Below, one piece after another: positions 39,304-48,019 of a DNA stretch of 64,000 nucleotides (position 1 is the first letter of the stretch; every line of letters begins with the position of its first letter). This stretch comes from Pseudomonadota bacterium (lineage in GTDB: Bacteria; Pseudomonadota; Alphaproteobacteria; Rhizobiales; Xanthobacteraceae), in assembly GCA_023451825.1 (NCBI GenBank), contig JAEXYA010000069.1:35090-99089 (forward strand), given 5' to 3'. The position numbers and the translations under genes are program-made. The notes under the pieces are model-generated. The model ran no database searches. It had not been told where the DNA came from and saw nothing but the letters and a program-made list of their open reading frames with translations.

Positions 39304-39491
39304 TCGGAGTGAGGTGGACCGTCGCGACAGCCAGAGCTCTTTTCCTGCCTTTTTTTCGCTCAAAGCGGGTGCTTAACGAATTGCTAGCACTGTCCGGCCA
39401 GAATCGGGCGGCTAGGCCAATGTCCGACAGGGCGGTGGCTTTGGGGGATTTTTTCTTACCGGTTTCATCTTCTCACTGGTTTCTTGGCCCA

Positions 39492-39941
39492 ATGCGCCTT
39501 TTGTTGCTGCCTCTGCTGACGTCGCTGGTGGTGCTCTTTGTTGCGCCCGCTCATGCCGATTTGCGCATTACCCGCGATCACGGCGGCTATGTCGAAGAAT
39601 ACAAAGCGAAGTATGAGCGCATCCGTCAGCGCCGCGAGCGGGTGATCATCGATGGCATCTGCAATTCGGCCTGTACGCTGGTGCTGGGCATCGTTCCGCT
39701 GAACAAGGTCTGCGTCACCCCGCGCGCCAGTCTCGGTTTCCACCAGGCCTATTACGACAAGTCCTTCACCTTCGGCATGAAGGTCATCAGCCAGGAAGGG
39801 ACGTCGGACCTGATGTCCTATTATCCGGCCACCGTGAAAAGTTGGCTCGCCCGCAATGGCGGCCTCACGCCGGAGATGAAGAAGGTCAAGAACGGCATGG
39901 AATTGTGGAAGATCATCGATCCCTGCCCGGAAGAGTTTTGA
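39492..39941 (+). CDS. Exported ClpP/crotonase-like periplasmic protein
   Basis: 149 residues with a clear signal peptide (MRLLLLPLLTSLVVLFVAPAHA, cleaved before DLRITRDHGG). The mature part reads VIIDGICNSACTLVLGIVPL with a Ser in the position of a ClpP-like nucleophile, and SLGFHQAYYD with a His, the pattern of small rhizobial periplasmic ClpP-fold proteins (COG3904-like). Whether it is a protease is not known. An open frame upstream to 39213 runs through repeat sequence and is rejected as the start. It stands alone between repeats. Confidence 0.65.
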   Translation: MRLLLLPLLTSLVVLFVAPAHADLRITRDHGGYVEEYKAKYERIRQRRERVIIDGICNSACTLVLGIVPLNKVCVTPRASLGFHQAYYDKSFTFGMKVISQEGTSDLMSYYPATVKSWLARNGGLTPEMKKVKNGMELWKIIDPCPEEF

Positions 39942-39950
39942 GTTCGCGGC

Positions 39951-40056
39951 CGTAGGATGGGTAGAGCGTAGCGAAACCCATCATTCTGTCGTCGCCGCAA
40001 TCTCCGCCGATGGGTTTCGCTTCGGCGCGATGCGCCTACGCTCTACCCATCCTACG
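39951..40056. repeat. Intergenic palindromic repeat, GTAGGATGGGTAGAGCG family
   Basis: CGTAGGATGGGTAGAGCGTAG is mirrored by CTACGCTCTACCCATCCTACG. It overlaps the last codons of the TRAP permease gene, so the repeat provides its stop codon region. Confidence 0.9.
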
Positions 40057-42253
40057 AAGCAACGAGCTTCGCATTTCCCCTGCGCACCAACGCCAGTGCC
40101 ACCAGCACCGTCGGCACCAAAATCCCGAGCGCCAGCATCACGATCTGCCACTGGCTCAGCGGATTGATGCCGCCACCGGGTGTCGCCAGCGTGATGCCGC
40201 CGAGGATGAGCAACACGCGCAGCGGCCACTCCATCGTGCCGGCGCGGCGGAGATCGCCGACCCAGGCCTGATAGCCTTGAATGCCACCACAGATGAAGAC
40301 GATCCCCACGCATGCCAGCGCAGTGAGGCCGAGCGCTTCCGCATAGGGCATCTCGCCCTGCAGCAGCAGCGACGGGTTCAGCACGAAGAAGAACGGGATG
40401 AAATAGATGATGCTGCCGACCCACATGCTCTGCCATCCCGTCTTCATGGCCGGTGCGCCGGCGATGCCGGCCGCGGCAAAGGAGGCGATGGCGACCGGCG
40501 GCGTGATCGACGACAGCATGCCCCAGTAGAAGATGAACATGTGCACGGCCATCTTGTTGAGGCCGAGCTTTTCCAGCGCCGGCGCCACGAGGATGGCCAA
40601 GAAAATATAGCAGGAGGTTGTGGTCAGGCCGAGGCCGAGCACGAGGCTGGTAAAGGCGCACATCACCAGCAGCAGGAATACATTGCCGCCGGCGATCGCG
40701 AGCAGGTCATTAGCGAGGCTGGAGATCACACCCGTCAGCGAGAAGGCGCCGATCAAGAGGCCGCAGCCGGCAAGGATCGCGATCAGTTCGACGAAGGTCT
40801 TGCCGTTGAGTTCGAGGAAATGCAGCCAGCGCGCGCCGCCCCAGTTCTTGCCGGGGAAGAATTCGTTGAGGGCCGCGAGAATGCACATGCCCCACAGGAT
40901 CGAGTTCGGCGCATCCAGCCACAGCATCAAGCCTGTGAGGGCGATCGCCAGCACGAGCACCAGCGTGTTGCCGGACTTCCACGGCGCCGGGCCGGACCAT
41001 TGATGCAGGATCACCAGCAGCGCGGTGGCATAGAACGGCGCGTGGCTCTCGCGTTTGAAATAGAGCAGCATCACGACCAGGATCGCGATGACGAAGAGAT
41101 AGTACCAGCCGTCCTTGATGGCATCGCGGAAGCGCGGCAGCTCCTCGCGCGGAATGCCTTCGAGCTTGTGCCGCGCGGCATAGCTGTCCACCTGCGCGAA
41201 CAGGCCGAAATAATACAGCACTGACGGAATGGTGGCGGCGAGGGCGACGTCGGCATAGCTGACGTTCATGAACTGCGCCATCACGAAAGCCGTCGCGCCA
41301 AGCACCGGTGGTGCCAGCACGGCGCCGGTGGACGCACAGGCCTCGATGGCGCCGGCATAGGACGGCGTGAAGCCGGTCTTCTTCATCGCGGGGATCGTCA
41401 TGGTGCCGGCGGTGAGCACATTGGACACGATGCTGCCGCCGACCGTGCCGAGCAGGCCAGATGCGAAGATGCAAACTTTTGCAGCGCCGCCGCGAAACGT
41501 GCCGCACAGCGCGAAGGCGATATTGATGAAGAATTTTCCGGCGCCGGTCATCATCAGTGCGGTGCCGAAGACGAGGAAGCCGATCACCGTATCGGCAAAG
41601 GCCTGGATCGGAATGCCGAGCAGGCTTTCGCCTGACAACACGTGATAGGCGGTGGTCTGTTCGAGTGTGGACTGCGTGCCGCGAAAGGGGCCGAGCCAGC
41701 TTGAATCCGCGACCATCGGATAGACGGTGAAGGGCGCGACGCTCAGCAACAGGCTCCAGCCGCCGGTGCGACGCAGCGCTTCCATCAAGACGAACCACAT
41801 CACGAGCCCGGCCGCGATCACCGGTGTCGGCGCGCCATCGAACTCCCAGCCGAATTGCGCGGCCTTGCGGATGTTCATCATCAGGAAGATCGCCGCGGCG
41901 AAGGTGGCGACGAACAGCATGACGTCGTACCACGGCACGCGATCGAGATTGGCCTTCGGCGTTCCCGGAAACATCAGGAATGTGAACGGCAGCATCAGCG
42001 CGATCAGCAGATAGAAATATTCGGTGTTGAGCTGCGTGTAATCGATGAAGAACCGCAGCGCGAATTGCTGATTGATGCAGAGGAGAATGGTCGCCAGCGT
42101 CGCGGCCATCAGCCCCCAGCGCCAGATGCCGTGCAACGCGCGTACGCGCGTGACTTCGGATTCCTGGAGATCGGCGACCCCATGGGGATCGTCGAGCTCC
42201 ATTTTCGGTGGCACGTTGGAGGTCAGCCGCGCGGAGTCAGAAGAGGCAGTCAT
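40052..42253 (-). CDS. TRAP transporter fused permease (DctQM), TAXI-associated
   Basis: 733 residues with roughly 18 membrane helices: an N-terminal 4-TM small-permease part fused to the large DctM part (GLLGTVGGSIVSNVLTAGTM; ACASTGAVLAPPVLGATAFV; LGLGLTTTSCYIFLAILVAP; WGMLSSITPPVAIASFAAAG). The GGSIVSNVLTAGT and SSITPPVA motifs are typical. It uses an ion gradient to import the substrate delivered by the TAXI binding protein encoded upstream at 42444. The pair reads in one direction, separated by a 190-base gap that holds a repeat. The C-terminal few residues are encoded by the palindromic repeat. Confidence 0.93.
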   Translation of the reverse strand: MTASSDSARLTSNVPPKMELDDPHGVADLQESEVTRVRALHGIWRWGLMAATLATILLCINQQFALRFFIDYTQLNTEYFYLLIALMLPFTFLMFPGTPKANLDRVPWYDVMLFVATFAAAIFLMMNIRKAAQFGWEFDGAPTPVIAAGLVMWFVLMEALRRTGGWSLLLSVAPFTVYPMVADSSWLGPFRGTQSTLEQTTAYHVLSGESLLGIPIQAFADTVIGFLVFGTALMMTGAGKFFINIAFALCGTFRGGAAKVCIFASGLLGTVGGSIVSNVLTAGTMTIPAMKKTGFTPSYAGAIEACASTGAVLAPPVLGATAFVMAQFMNVSYADVALAATIPSVLYYFGLFAQVDSYAARHKLEGIPREELPRFRDAIKDGWYYLFVIAILVVMLLYFKRESHAPFYATALLVILHQWSGPAPWKSGNTLVLVLAIALTGLMLWLDAPNSILWGMCILAALNEFFPGKNWGGARWLHFLELNGKTFVELIAILAGCGLLIGAFSLTGVISSLANDLLAIAGGNVFLLLVMCAFTSLVLGLGLTTTSCYIFLAILVAPALEKLGLNKMAVHMFIFYWGMLSSITPPVAIASFAAAGIAGAPAMKTGWQSMWVGSIIYFIPFFFVLNPSLLLQGEMPYAEALGLTALACVGIVFICGGIQGYQAWVGDLRRAGTMEWPLRVLLILGGITLATPGGGINPLSQWQIVMLALGILVPTVLVALALVRRGNAKLVAS

Positions 42254-42303
42254 GGCAATGCGATCCAGCGGCTTGTGACGGATGAGGTGCGGCTTAACAC
42301 CGT

Positions 42304-42405
42304 CCTCCTGGTGAGGAGCGCGCCCCTTGGCGCGCGTCTCGAACCATGGCGATGATCTCCATCCTTCGAGACGCCGCGCAAAGGCGCGGCTCCTCAGGAT
42401 GAGGG
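42304..42405. repeat. Intergenic palindromic repeat, GGTGAGGAGCGCG...TCCTCAGGATGAGG family
   Basis: Left part GGTGAGGAGCGCGCCCCTTG through CTCGAACCATGG, right part CATCCTTCGAGACGC through GCTCCTCAGGATGAGG. It sits between the two TRAP genes. Other copies: 49612, 54727, 59386. Confidence 0.88.
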
Positions 42406-42443
42406 AGAGTTTGTGGAGCGAGCGTCATTTCAAATCGAACGCG

Positions 42444-43604
42444 CTATTCCTCGAACCCGTTCGGCATTTTTGCCTTGGCCAGCGCATCAGCGCGCGCCGT
42501 CATCCAGCCGCTGAGAAACTCGCTCTCGCTCTTGGATCCATTTGCCTTGGCATAGCCGTCCCATGCCGCCTTGAGGACGCCCTGGCGCTTGATCAGGCCG
42601 TCATTGTGGGCTTGATCTTCAGGCGTCCAGTGATTGGCTTCCTTCAACGCACGCACGGCGCCGGGATGGAACGGCACCACCCACTTCATCGATTGCGCCT
42701 TGGCCGCAAGGCCGAGTGCGCCGGGCGCATTGTCCTTATAGGCGTCGAAGTTCACGATCATCGCCTTGGTCATGGCGTAGACGGAGTCTTCGCTCTGTCC
42801 GCCGTAGACCGTGGCGATGGGGTAGGGATAGGTGCTGAGATTGACCGGCGTCTGCGGCGTGATGCCGGCGCCGCAGGTGGCGACATGCGGATTGAAGAAC
42901 GGCGCGATCCGCTTGACGCGTGCCCAGGCCGCTTTGTCCTCGGCCGGCATCGGTGGCCAGATCAGACCGCGTGGCGATGTTTCCGCTTCCTTGGCGGGGC
43001 CGGTGATGGTCGTGCCGAACGCGGCATCGACATCGTTGTTGACGATGCCTTTCCACATGGCGCCGTAGCTGGCGAATTCGATCGGCTTCACATCGGCCTT
43101 GGTGAGGCCGCCATAGGCCATGATGCCGAGCGAGTTCTGGTTCAGCGCGGGCGAGCCGACGACGAAACCGACACGCTTGCCGCGGAGATCCTTGATCTCC
43201 TTGACGTTGATATCCTTGGCGACGCCGAGCGAGGCGCCGTTGCAGTCGATGGTCGAGAGCGTCACCTGCGCAGGCTGCGGGCCCCATTCCTTGACGCCGA
43301 ATTCGAACACGCCTTCCTGCGCAAAATAGATTCCCGAGCCCATCCAGGACATCGCGGCGCGGCCGGCACGCAGCGGCGCCATGCGGGCGACATCGTTGCC
43401 GGCCGGCAGCACGCGGACATCGGTGCCGTATTTGTCCTTCATCATCTTGCCGACCGCGACGGCGATGTTGAAGCCGGCCGTGCCGGTGTCATAGGCGGTG
43501 ACCGCCATGGATGGTGGAAGCTTGATGTCTTGTGCTTGGGCATGAACGGCGCCAGCCGTGCAGAGCACAGCCATCGACGCCAGCCCGAAGAGCTGGTGAC
43601 GCAT
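42444..43604 (-). CDS. TAXI-family TRAP transporter solute-binding protein
   Basis: 386 residues with a signal peptide (RHQLFGLASMAVLCTAGAVHAQA). The mature start (PSMAVTAYDTGTAGFNIAVA) and LPAGNDVARMAPLRAGRAAM match TAXI receptors, which bind carboxylate substrates in the periplasm and hand them to the fused permease. GGGAGGGATCT before ATG is a strong ribosome site. The divergent IclR regulator and the carboxyltransferase at 44878 suggest a carboxylate that is converted to a CoA ester. Substrate not identifiable. Confidence 0.93.
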   Translation of the reverse strand: MRHQLFGLASMAVLCTAGAVHAQAQDIKLPPSMAVTAYDTGTAGFNIAVAVGKMMKDKYGTDVRVLPAGNDVARMAPLRAGRAAMSWMGSGIYFAQEGVFEFGVKEWGPQPAQVTLSTIDCNGASLGVAKDINVKEIKDLRGKRVGFVVGSPALNQNSLGIMAYGGLTKADVKPIEFASYGAMWKGIVNNDVDAAFGTTITGPAKEAETSPRGLIWPPMPAEDKAAWARVKRIAPFFNPHVATCGAGITPQTPVNLSTYPYPIATVYGGQSEDSVYAMTKAMIVNFDAYKDNAPGALGLAAKAQSMKWVVPFHPGAVRALKEANHWTPEDQAHNDGLIKRQGVLKAAWDGYAKANGSKSESEFLSGWMTARADALAKAKMPNGFEE

Positions 43605-43621
43605 AGATCCCTCCCGAATGC

Positions 43622-43680
43622 ATTCGCTTTGCGAATTGCTTTGTTATTTCGCGATCATGTCATCGCGTTTTGGCGATGAC
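43622..43680. promoter_or_regulatory. Two inverted repeats in the TRAP/IclR divergent gap
   Basis: ATTCGC-TTT-GCGAAT at 43622-43636 and GTCATCGC-GTTTTG-GCGATGAC at 43659-43680 lie just upstream of the TAXI gene. IclR proteins bind such dyads, so these are candidate operators. The rest of the gap (to 43931) shows no further clear site. Confidence 0.5.
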
Positions 43681-43931
43681 AACATGATTGGCGCGGCCGT
43701 TCTCACGCACTGGGATTTGCGCGTCGATTGATTTTTATCATCACGCCTGCGGCGCTGTCGCCGCGAATGCGCGCCAAAGGTGTGGGGATGCTGCGACGAT
43801 ACGCGCCCAAAGCATAAGGGGTTGCACGTAGCATGGTGTTGTCGTCGGAAATTCCGTGAGGTAGCGTAGCCGGCAAGCGGAATTTAATTCCGCGTAACGA
43901 AACGGGATGGTGGCGCGCGCTGGAGGGGTCA

Positions 43932-44948
43932 ATGACGACCTGGTCCAGGACACATGCGCCACCCGAGAGGAAGCGCATTATGGGACGACGGTCGGAACGC
44001 CTCACCAAGCAGGGTATGCTCGCCAGCGATCAGACGGGTGAGGGCGACGTGATTCAGGTGGTCTCGCGCGCATTCGATATTCTGCGCTGCTTCGAGGGCC
44101 ATGATGCGCGCCTCGGCAATCTCGAGATCTCCAAACGCTGCGGCCTGCCGCGCTCTACAGTGTCGCGCCTGACGCACACGCTGACCCGGATGGGCCAGCT
44201 TGCTTATCTGCCCGGCGATCAGAAATACCGCATCGGCTCCGGTGCCGTGGCCATGAGCACCTCGATGACCCGCGGTCTGCAGGTGCGCAATCTCATCCGG
44301 ATGCGATTGCAGGAAGTGGCCGAGCAGATTCCGGGCACCATCGGATTCACGATCCCTGACCGTCACCACATGGTCTATCTGGAATACGCCCGCGCCGATC
44401 ACGCGCTCGGTCTGCATTCGACCACGGGCAGCCGCATCGCCATGGGCCGCACGGCGGCCGGCCATGCCTATCTGGCCGCGCTCGACGAGGATGTCGGCAA
44501 TGCGCTCATCAAGGACATGTCGCGCGACATGCCGGAAGAGGCCCGGATCCTGAGCAGCCGGATCGAAGCCAATCGCCAATCGCTCCGTGACCATGGCTAT
44601 GTGATCGCCAGTGGCATGTTCAGTCCGCATATTACCGGCATCGCGGTGCCAATCTGGTCGCCGCACTACCAGACCTATGTGGTGGTGGTCATCGGTGTGC
44701 TGTCGGCCATGTATGACGACGCGCGGATGGCCAGCGAGGTCGGCCCGATCATCCGCCAGCTCAGCGACACGATCAGCGTGATGATCCAGAATGCCGATAG
44801 CGGTCTCACCACGGCTGCTGTGTCGAGCGCGCCCTCGGCTCCAACAATGCATAAGAAACTGCTCCCGGAGGGAATGAATGAACTGGAAGCCGGAACTCGA
44901 CGACCTGGCCCGGCGCGAAGCGTTCGCGCGGGAGATGGGCGGCGCTGA
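43932..44948 (+). CDS. IclR-family transcriptional regulator
   Basis: 338 residues from ATG 43932 (GGAGGGGTCA upstream); ATG 43980, with GAGAGGAAGCG, is an alternative start. The winged helix is DVIQVVSRAFDILRCFEGHD then LEISKRCGLPRSTVSRLTHT; the effector-binding half has LHSTTGSRIAMGRTAAGHAY and ITGIAVPIWSP. It likely controls the divergent TRAP transporter and the carboxyltransferase downstream. Its 3' end overlaps the carboxyltransferase start by 71 bases; the extended C-terminus (EAGTRRPGPARSVRAGDGRR) is encoded within that overlap and looks non-conserved. Confidence 0.9.
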   Translation: MTTWSRTHAPPERKRIMGRRSERLTKQGMLASDQTGEGDVIQVVSRAFDILRCFEGHDARLGNLEISKRCGLPRSTVSRLTHTLTRMGQLAYLPGDQKYRIGSGAVAMSTSMTRGLQVRNLIRMRLQEVAEQIPGTIGFTIPDRHHMVYLEYARADHALGLHSTTGSRIAMGRTAAGHAYLAALDEDVGNALIKDMSRDMPEEARILSSRIEANRQSLRDHGYVIASGMFSPHITGIAVPIWSPHYQTYVVVVIGVLSAMYDDARMASEVGPIIRQLSDTISVMIQNADSGLTTAAVSSAPSAPTMHKKLLPEGMNELEAGTRRPGPARSVRAGDGRR

Positions 44949-46434
44949 CAAGGTCAAGCGCCAGCATGACCAGGGCCGGCTCACGGTTCGTGAGCGCATC
45001 GACAAACTGACCGACGCGGGCACCTTTCACGAGATCGGTGCCGTCTCCGGCATCGGTGAATATGACGAGAAGGGCGAGCTGACCAAGCTGACCCCGGCGA
45101 ACTGCGTGTTCGGCCGGGCGCGGATTGATGGCCGCACCGTCGTCGTGGTCGGTGACGACTTTACCGTGCGCGGCGGATCGGCGGATGCGTCGATCTCCGC
45201 AAAGCCATTGATGGCCGAGGAGATGGCGCATGAGCTGCGCCTGCCGATCATCCGCGTGATCGAAGGCTCGGGCGGTGGTGGTTCGGTCAAGACCATCGAG
45301 ACCAAAGGCGCGGCCAATCTGCCCGGCGGTGTCGGTGGCACGCGCTGGTATTGGTACACGACGGCGAACCTGTCGCAGGTGCCGGTGGTCGGCCTCGGGC
45401 TCGGCTCCGTTGCCGGCCTTGGCGCCGCGCGACTGGCGGCCTGCCATTATTCAGTAATGACCAAGAACTCGGCGATGTTCGTCGCCGGGCCGCCGGTGGT
45501 CGCGCGTTTGGGCGCGGCGCTCGATAAGAAGGAGCTCGGCGGCGCCGATATCCAGACGCGGGCCGGCGGCGTCGATCATGCGGTGAATACGGAGGAGGAG
45601 GCGTTCGAATGCGCGCGGCGCTTCCTGTCTTATCTGCCGTCTTCCGTCTATGAACTGCCGCCGACGCTTCCCTGCCATGACGATCCCGAGCGCGCCGAGC
45701 CGATGCTGCTCAATGCGGTGCCGCGCGGTCGCAAGGAAGTCTACAAGATGCGGCCGATCATCGACGCCGTCGTCGATCGCGGCTCGTTCTTCGAGATGTC
45801 GGCGAATTTCGGCCGTCCCGTCATCACCGGTTTCGCGCGTCTGGAAGGCCGCGCCGTGCTCGTGCTGGCCAGCGATCCGTTCCACTATGGCGGCTCGTGG
45901 ACGGCGGATGCCTGCCAGAAGGTGATCCGTTTCGTCGATCTCGCCGAGACCTTTCATCTGCCCGTGGTCTATCTGATGGATTGCCCGGGCTTCATGGTCG
46001 GCCTCGAGGCGGAGAAACAGGCCACCATCCGCTACGGCGTGCGTGCGATGGCGGCGGTCAATCAAAGCACGGTGCCGTGGTGCACGGTCATCCTGCGCAA
46101 CGCTTTTGGCGTCGCTGGTGTGGTGCATCAACCGGCCAACCGCTATTCGATGCGCTATGCCTGGCCGTCAGCCTATTGGGGTTCGCTGCCGCTGGAAGGC
46201 GGCATCGAGGCAGCCTATCGCGCCGAGATCGACGCGGCCGACGATCCGAAGGAAAAGCTCGCAGAGATCGAGGAACGCTTGAACAAGCTGCGCTCGCCGT
46301 TCCGTTCGGCTGAAAAATTCTGGGTGGAAGAGGTGATCAACCCGATGAAGACGCGCTCGCTGCTGTGCGAGTTCGCGCGTCTGGCCGAACCGTTGCGCAC
46401 GCCCGGCCCGGCGCGCTTGCAAATGCGGCCGTAA
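44878..46434 (+). CDS. Acyl-CoA carboxylase carboxyltransferase (beta) subunit
   Basis: 518 residues, the usual size for propionyl/methylcrotonyl/acyl-CoA carboxylase beta chains. N-terminal VKRQHDQGRLTVRERIDKLT, the first oxyanion region GSGGGGSVKT, and in the second half MDCPGFMVGLEAEKQATIRY and ILRNAFGVAGVVHQPANRYS are characteristic. It moves the carboxyl group from biotin to an acyl-CoA. GGAGGG precedes ATG within the IclR gene. The partner biotin carboxylase/carrier subunit is not in the window, so it must act with one encoded elsewhere. Confidence 0.9.
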   Translation: MNWKPELDDLARREAFAREMGGADKVKRQHDQGRLTVRERIDKLTDAGTFHEIGAVSGIGEYDEKGELTKLTPANCVFGRARIDGRTVVVVGDDFTVRGGSADASISAKPLMAEEMAHELRLPIIRVIEGSGGGGSVKTIETKGAANLPGGVGGTRWYWYTTANLSQVPVVGLGLGSVAGLGAARLAACHYSVMTKNSAMFVAGPPVVARLGAALDKKELGGADIQTRAGGVDHAVNTEEEAFECARRFLSYLPSSVYELPPTLPCHDDPERAEPMLLNAVPRGRKEVYKMRPIIDAVVDRGSFFEMSANFGRPVITGFARLEGRAVLVLASDPFHYGGSWTADACQKVIRFVDLAETFHLPVVYLMDCPGFMVGLEAEKQATIRYGVRAMAAVNQSTVPWCTVILRNAFGVAGVVHQPANRYSMRYAWPSAYWGSLPLEGGIEAAYRAEIDAADDPKEKLAEIEERLNKLRSPFRSAEKFWVEEVINPMKTRSLLCEFARLAEPLRTPGPARLQMRP

Positions 46435-46440
46435 CTCGGT

Positions 46441-46528
46441 TGTAGGGTGGGTTAGCGAAGCGTAACCCACCGGCCGAGTTCAAAACTGAAACTCCGCGGC
46501 GGATTACGCTTCGCTCATCCGCCCTACG
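46441..46528. repeat. Intergenic palindromic repeat, GTAGGGTGGGTTAGCGAAGCG family
   Basis: TGTAGGGTGGGTTAGCGAAG against CTTCGCTCATCCGCCCTACG, between convergent carboxyltransferase and MFS genes. Confidence 0.8.
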
Positions 46529-46531
46529 GCT

Positions 46532-47827
46532 TCACGCCGCCGCCACCTTCCTGTCCTTCGTGATCGCCAGCACGATCACGGCGGCCACGATGCAAAGAGC
46601 GCCTGCCGCAAAGAACGCCGGCAGGTAGCTCAGCCACACCGTGCGCGACAGTCCGGCGCCGAACGCGGCGGTTGCCGCGCCAAGCTGGTGGCCCGCGAAA
46701 ATCCAGCCAAACACCATGCCGGCACGCTCCGCGCCGAATTGCGCAGCCGTCAGCCGCACGGTTGGCGGCACCGTGGCGATCCAGTCGAGGCCATAAAACA
46801 GCGCGAACAGCGACAGGCCGTAAAACGTAAAGTCCGTGAACGGCAGCGCCAGCAGCGACAGGCCGCGGAGCCCGTAATACCAGAACAGCAGATAGCGGTT
46901 ATCATAGCGATCCGACAGCCAGCCCGATGCAATCGTGCCGACAAAATCGAACACGCCCATGGCCGCCAGCAGGCCGGCAGCCTGCACTTCGGGAATACCG
47001 AAATCGAGGCACATCGGGATCAGATGCACCTGCACCAGCCCATTGGTGCTGGCACCGCAGATGAAGAAGGTCGCGAACAGGATCCAGAACACTTTTGTCT
47101 TCGCAGCATCGCGCAGCGCGCCGAGCGCAGCCGCCATGATCGGCGCATTGGCCGGCGGCGGCGCCGGCAGCGGATCGGTGCCGGTATCGCCGAACGGGCG
47201 CAGATCGAGATCGCTCGGCCGGTCGCGCATCACCAGCAGCACCGCGATGGCGGCAAAAGCGAGCATCACGCACATCAGCGCCAGCGCCCAGCGCCAGCCG
47301 ACCTGCGCGGTGATGCTGGCGAGGATCGGCAGGAAAATCAGCTGCCCTGTCGCGGCACTCGCGGTGAGGATGCCGATCACGAGGCCGCGCCGCTCCTTGA
47401 ACCAGCGCGAGGCCACGGTGGCGCCGAGCACCAGCGCGGTCATGCCGGTGCCGACGCCGACCGCAAAGCCCCATAGCGCCACCAGTTGCCAGAGCTCGGT
47501 CATGCCGAGCGACAGGACGAGGCTGGCAACGACGATCACCAGCGCGGTCAGCGTGACGTTGCGCAATCCATAGCGGTTCATCAGTGCCGCCGCGAACGGC
47601 GCCATGAGGCCGAACAGCACGAAGCGGATCGACATTGCCGACGAGATTTCAGCGGTGCTCCAGCCGAATTCCTTTTGCAAGGGTACGATGAACACGCCGG
47701 GCGCACCGACCGCCGCGGCGCTGACGAGGGCGGTGACGAAGGTCACGGCGATCATCGCCCAGCCATAGTGGATGTTGCGGCGGGCAAGGGCAGTCGAAAG
47801 CCATCCGGAGATCATCGGAGCGTCCAT
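46532..47827 (-). CDS. Major facilitator superfamily transporter (monocarboxylate-porter-like)
   Basis: 431 residues from ATG 47827, with twelve hydrophobic helices. RRNIHYGWAMIAVTFVTALV then GVFIVPLQKEFGWSTAEISS and, between helices 2 and 3, FAAALMNRYGLRNV are the pattern of the OxlT/monocarboxylate branch of MFS. It probably exports or takes up an organic acid. The open frame extends to 47893, but that extension is unlikely; ATG 47815 is another option. A palindrome (47848-47859) lies just upstream. Confidence 0.88.
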   Translation of the reverse strand: MDAPMISGWLSTALARRNIHYGWAMIAVTFVTALVSAAAVGAPGVFIVPLQKEFGWSTAEISSAMSIRFVLFGLMAPFAAALMNRYGLRNVTLTALVIVVASLVLSLGMTELWQLVALWGFAVGVGTGMTALVLGATVASRWFKERRGLVIGILTASAATGQLIFLPILASITAQVGWRWALALMCVMLAFAAIAVLLVMRDRPSDLDLRPFGDTGTDPLPAPPPANAPIMAAALGALRDAAKTKVFWILFATFFICGASTNGLVQVHLIPMCLDFGIPEVQAAGLLAAMGVFDFVGTIASGWLSDRYDNRYLLFWYYGLRGLSLLALPFTDFTFYGLSLFALFYGLDWIATVPPTVRLTAAQFGAERAGMVFGWIFAGHQLGAATAAFGAGLSRTVWLSYLPAFFAAGALCIVAAVIVLAITKDRKVAAA

Positions 47828-47847
47828 GTGATGAAGAAGATGATAGT

Positions 47848-47859
47848 CATCATATGATG
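47848..47859. promoter_or_regulatory. Palindrome CATCATATGATG upstream of the MFS gene
   Basis: A perfect 12-bp palindrome 21 bases before the MFS start, a size and symmetry typical of a dimeric repressor operator (GntR/MarR/TetR type). No regulator gene is adjacent. Confidence 0.4.
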
Positions 47860-47902
47860 CGCTGCGGCGAATGCAAGGGAGGGGGCGTTTCAACTCTCTC
47901 GG

Positions 47903-48013
47903 CCGTCATTGCGAGCGGAGCGAAGCAATCCAGTCTTCCTTCGTGGGGCTCTGGATTGCTTCGTCGCTGCGCACAGGCAAAAGCCTACGGCTTTTGCCGA
48001 CCTCGCAATGACG
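47903..48013. repeat. Intergenic palindromic repeat, GTCATTGCGAG family with inner hairpin
   Basis: CCGTCATTGCGAG mirrored by CCTCGCAATGACG; inside, GGCAAAAGCC-TAC-GGCTTTTGCC adds a second perfect hairpin. Confidence 0.88.
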
Positions 48014-48019
48014 ACCGGA

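Noticed and set aside
39213..39491. N-terminal extension of the 39492 periplasmic protein
   Set aside because: The extension is encoded by repeat sequence; the signal peptide at 39492 gives a coherent start.
40010..41224. Long plus-strand ORFs opposite the TRAP permease and other genes (for example 4406-6730, 7117-8568, 49890-51431, 60836-63061)
   Set aside because: They mirror well-supported genes on the other strand and have Arg/His/Ala-rich shadow composition.
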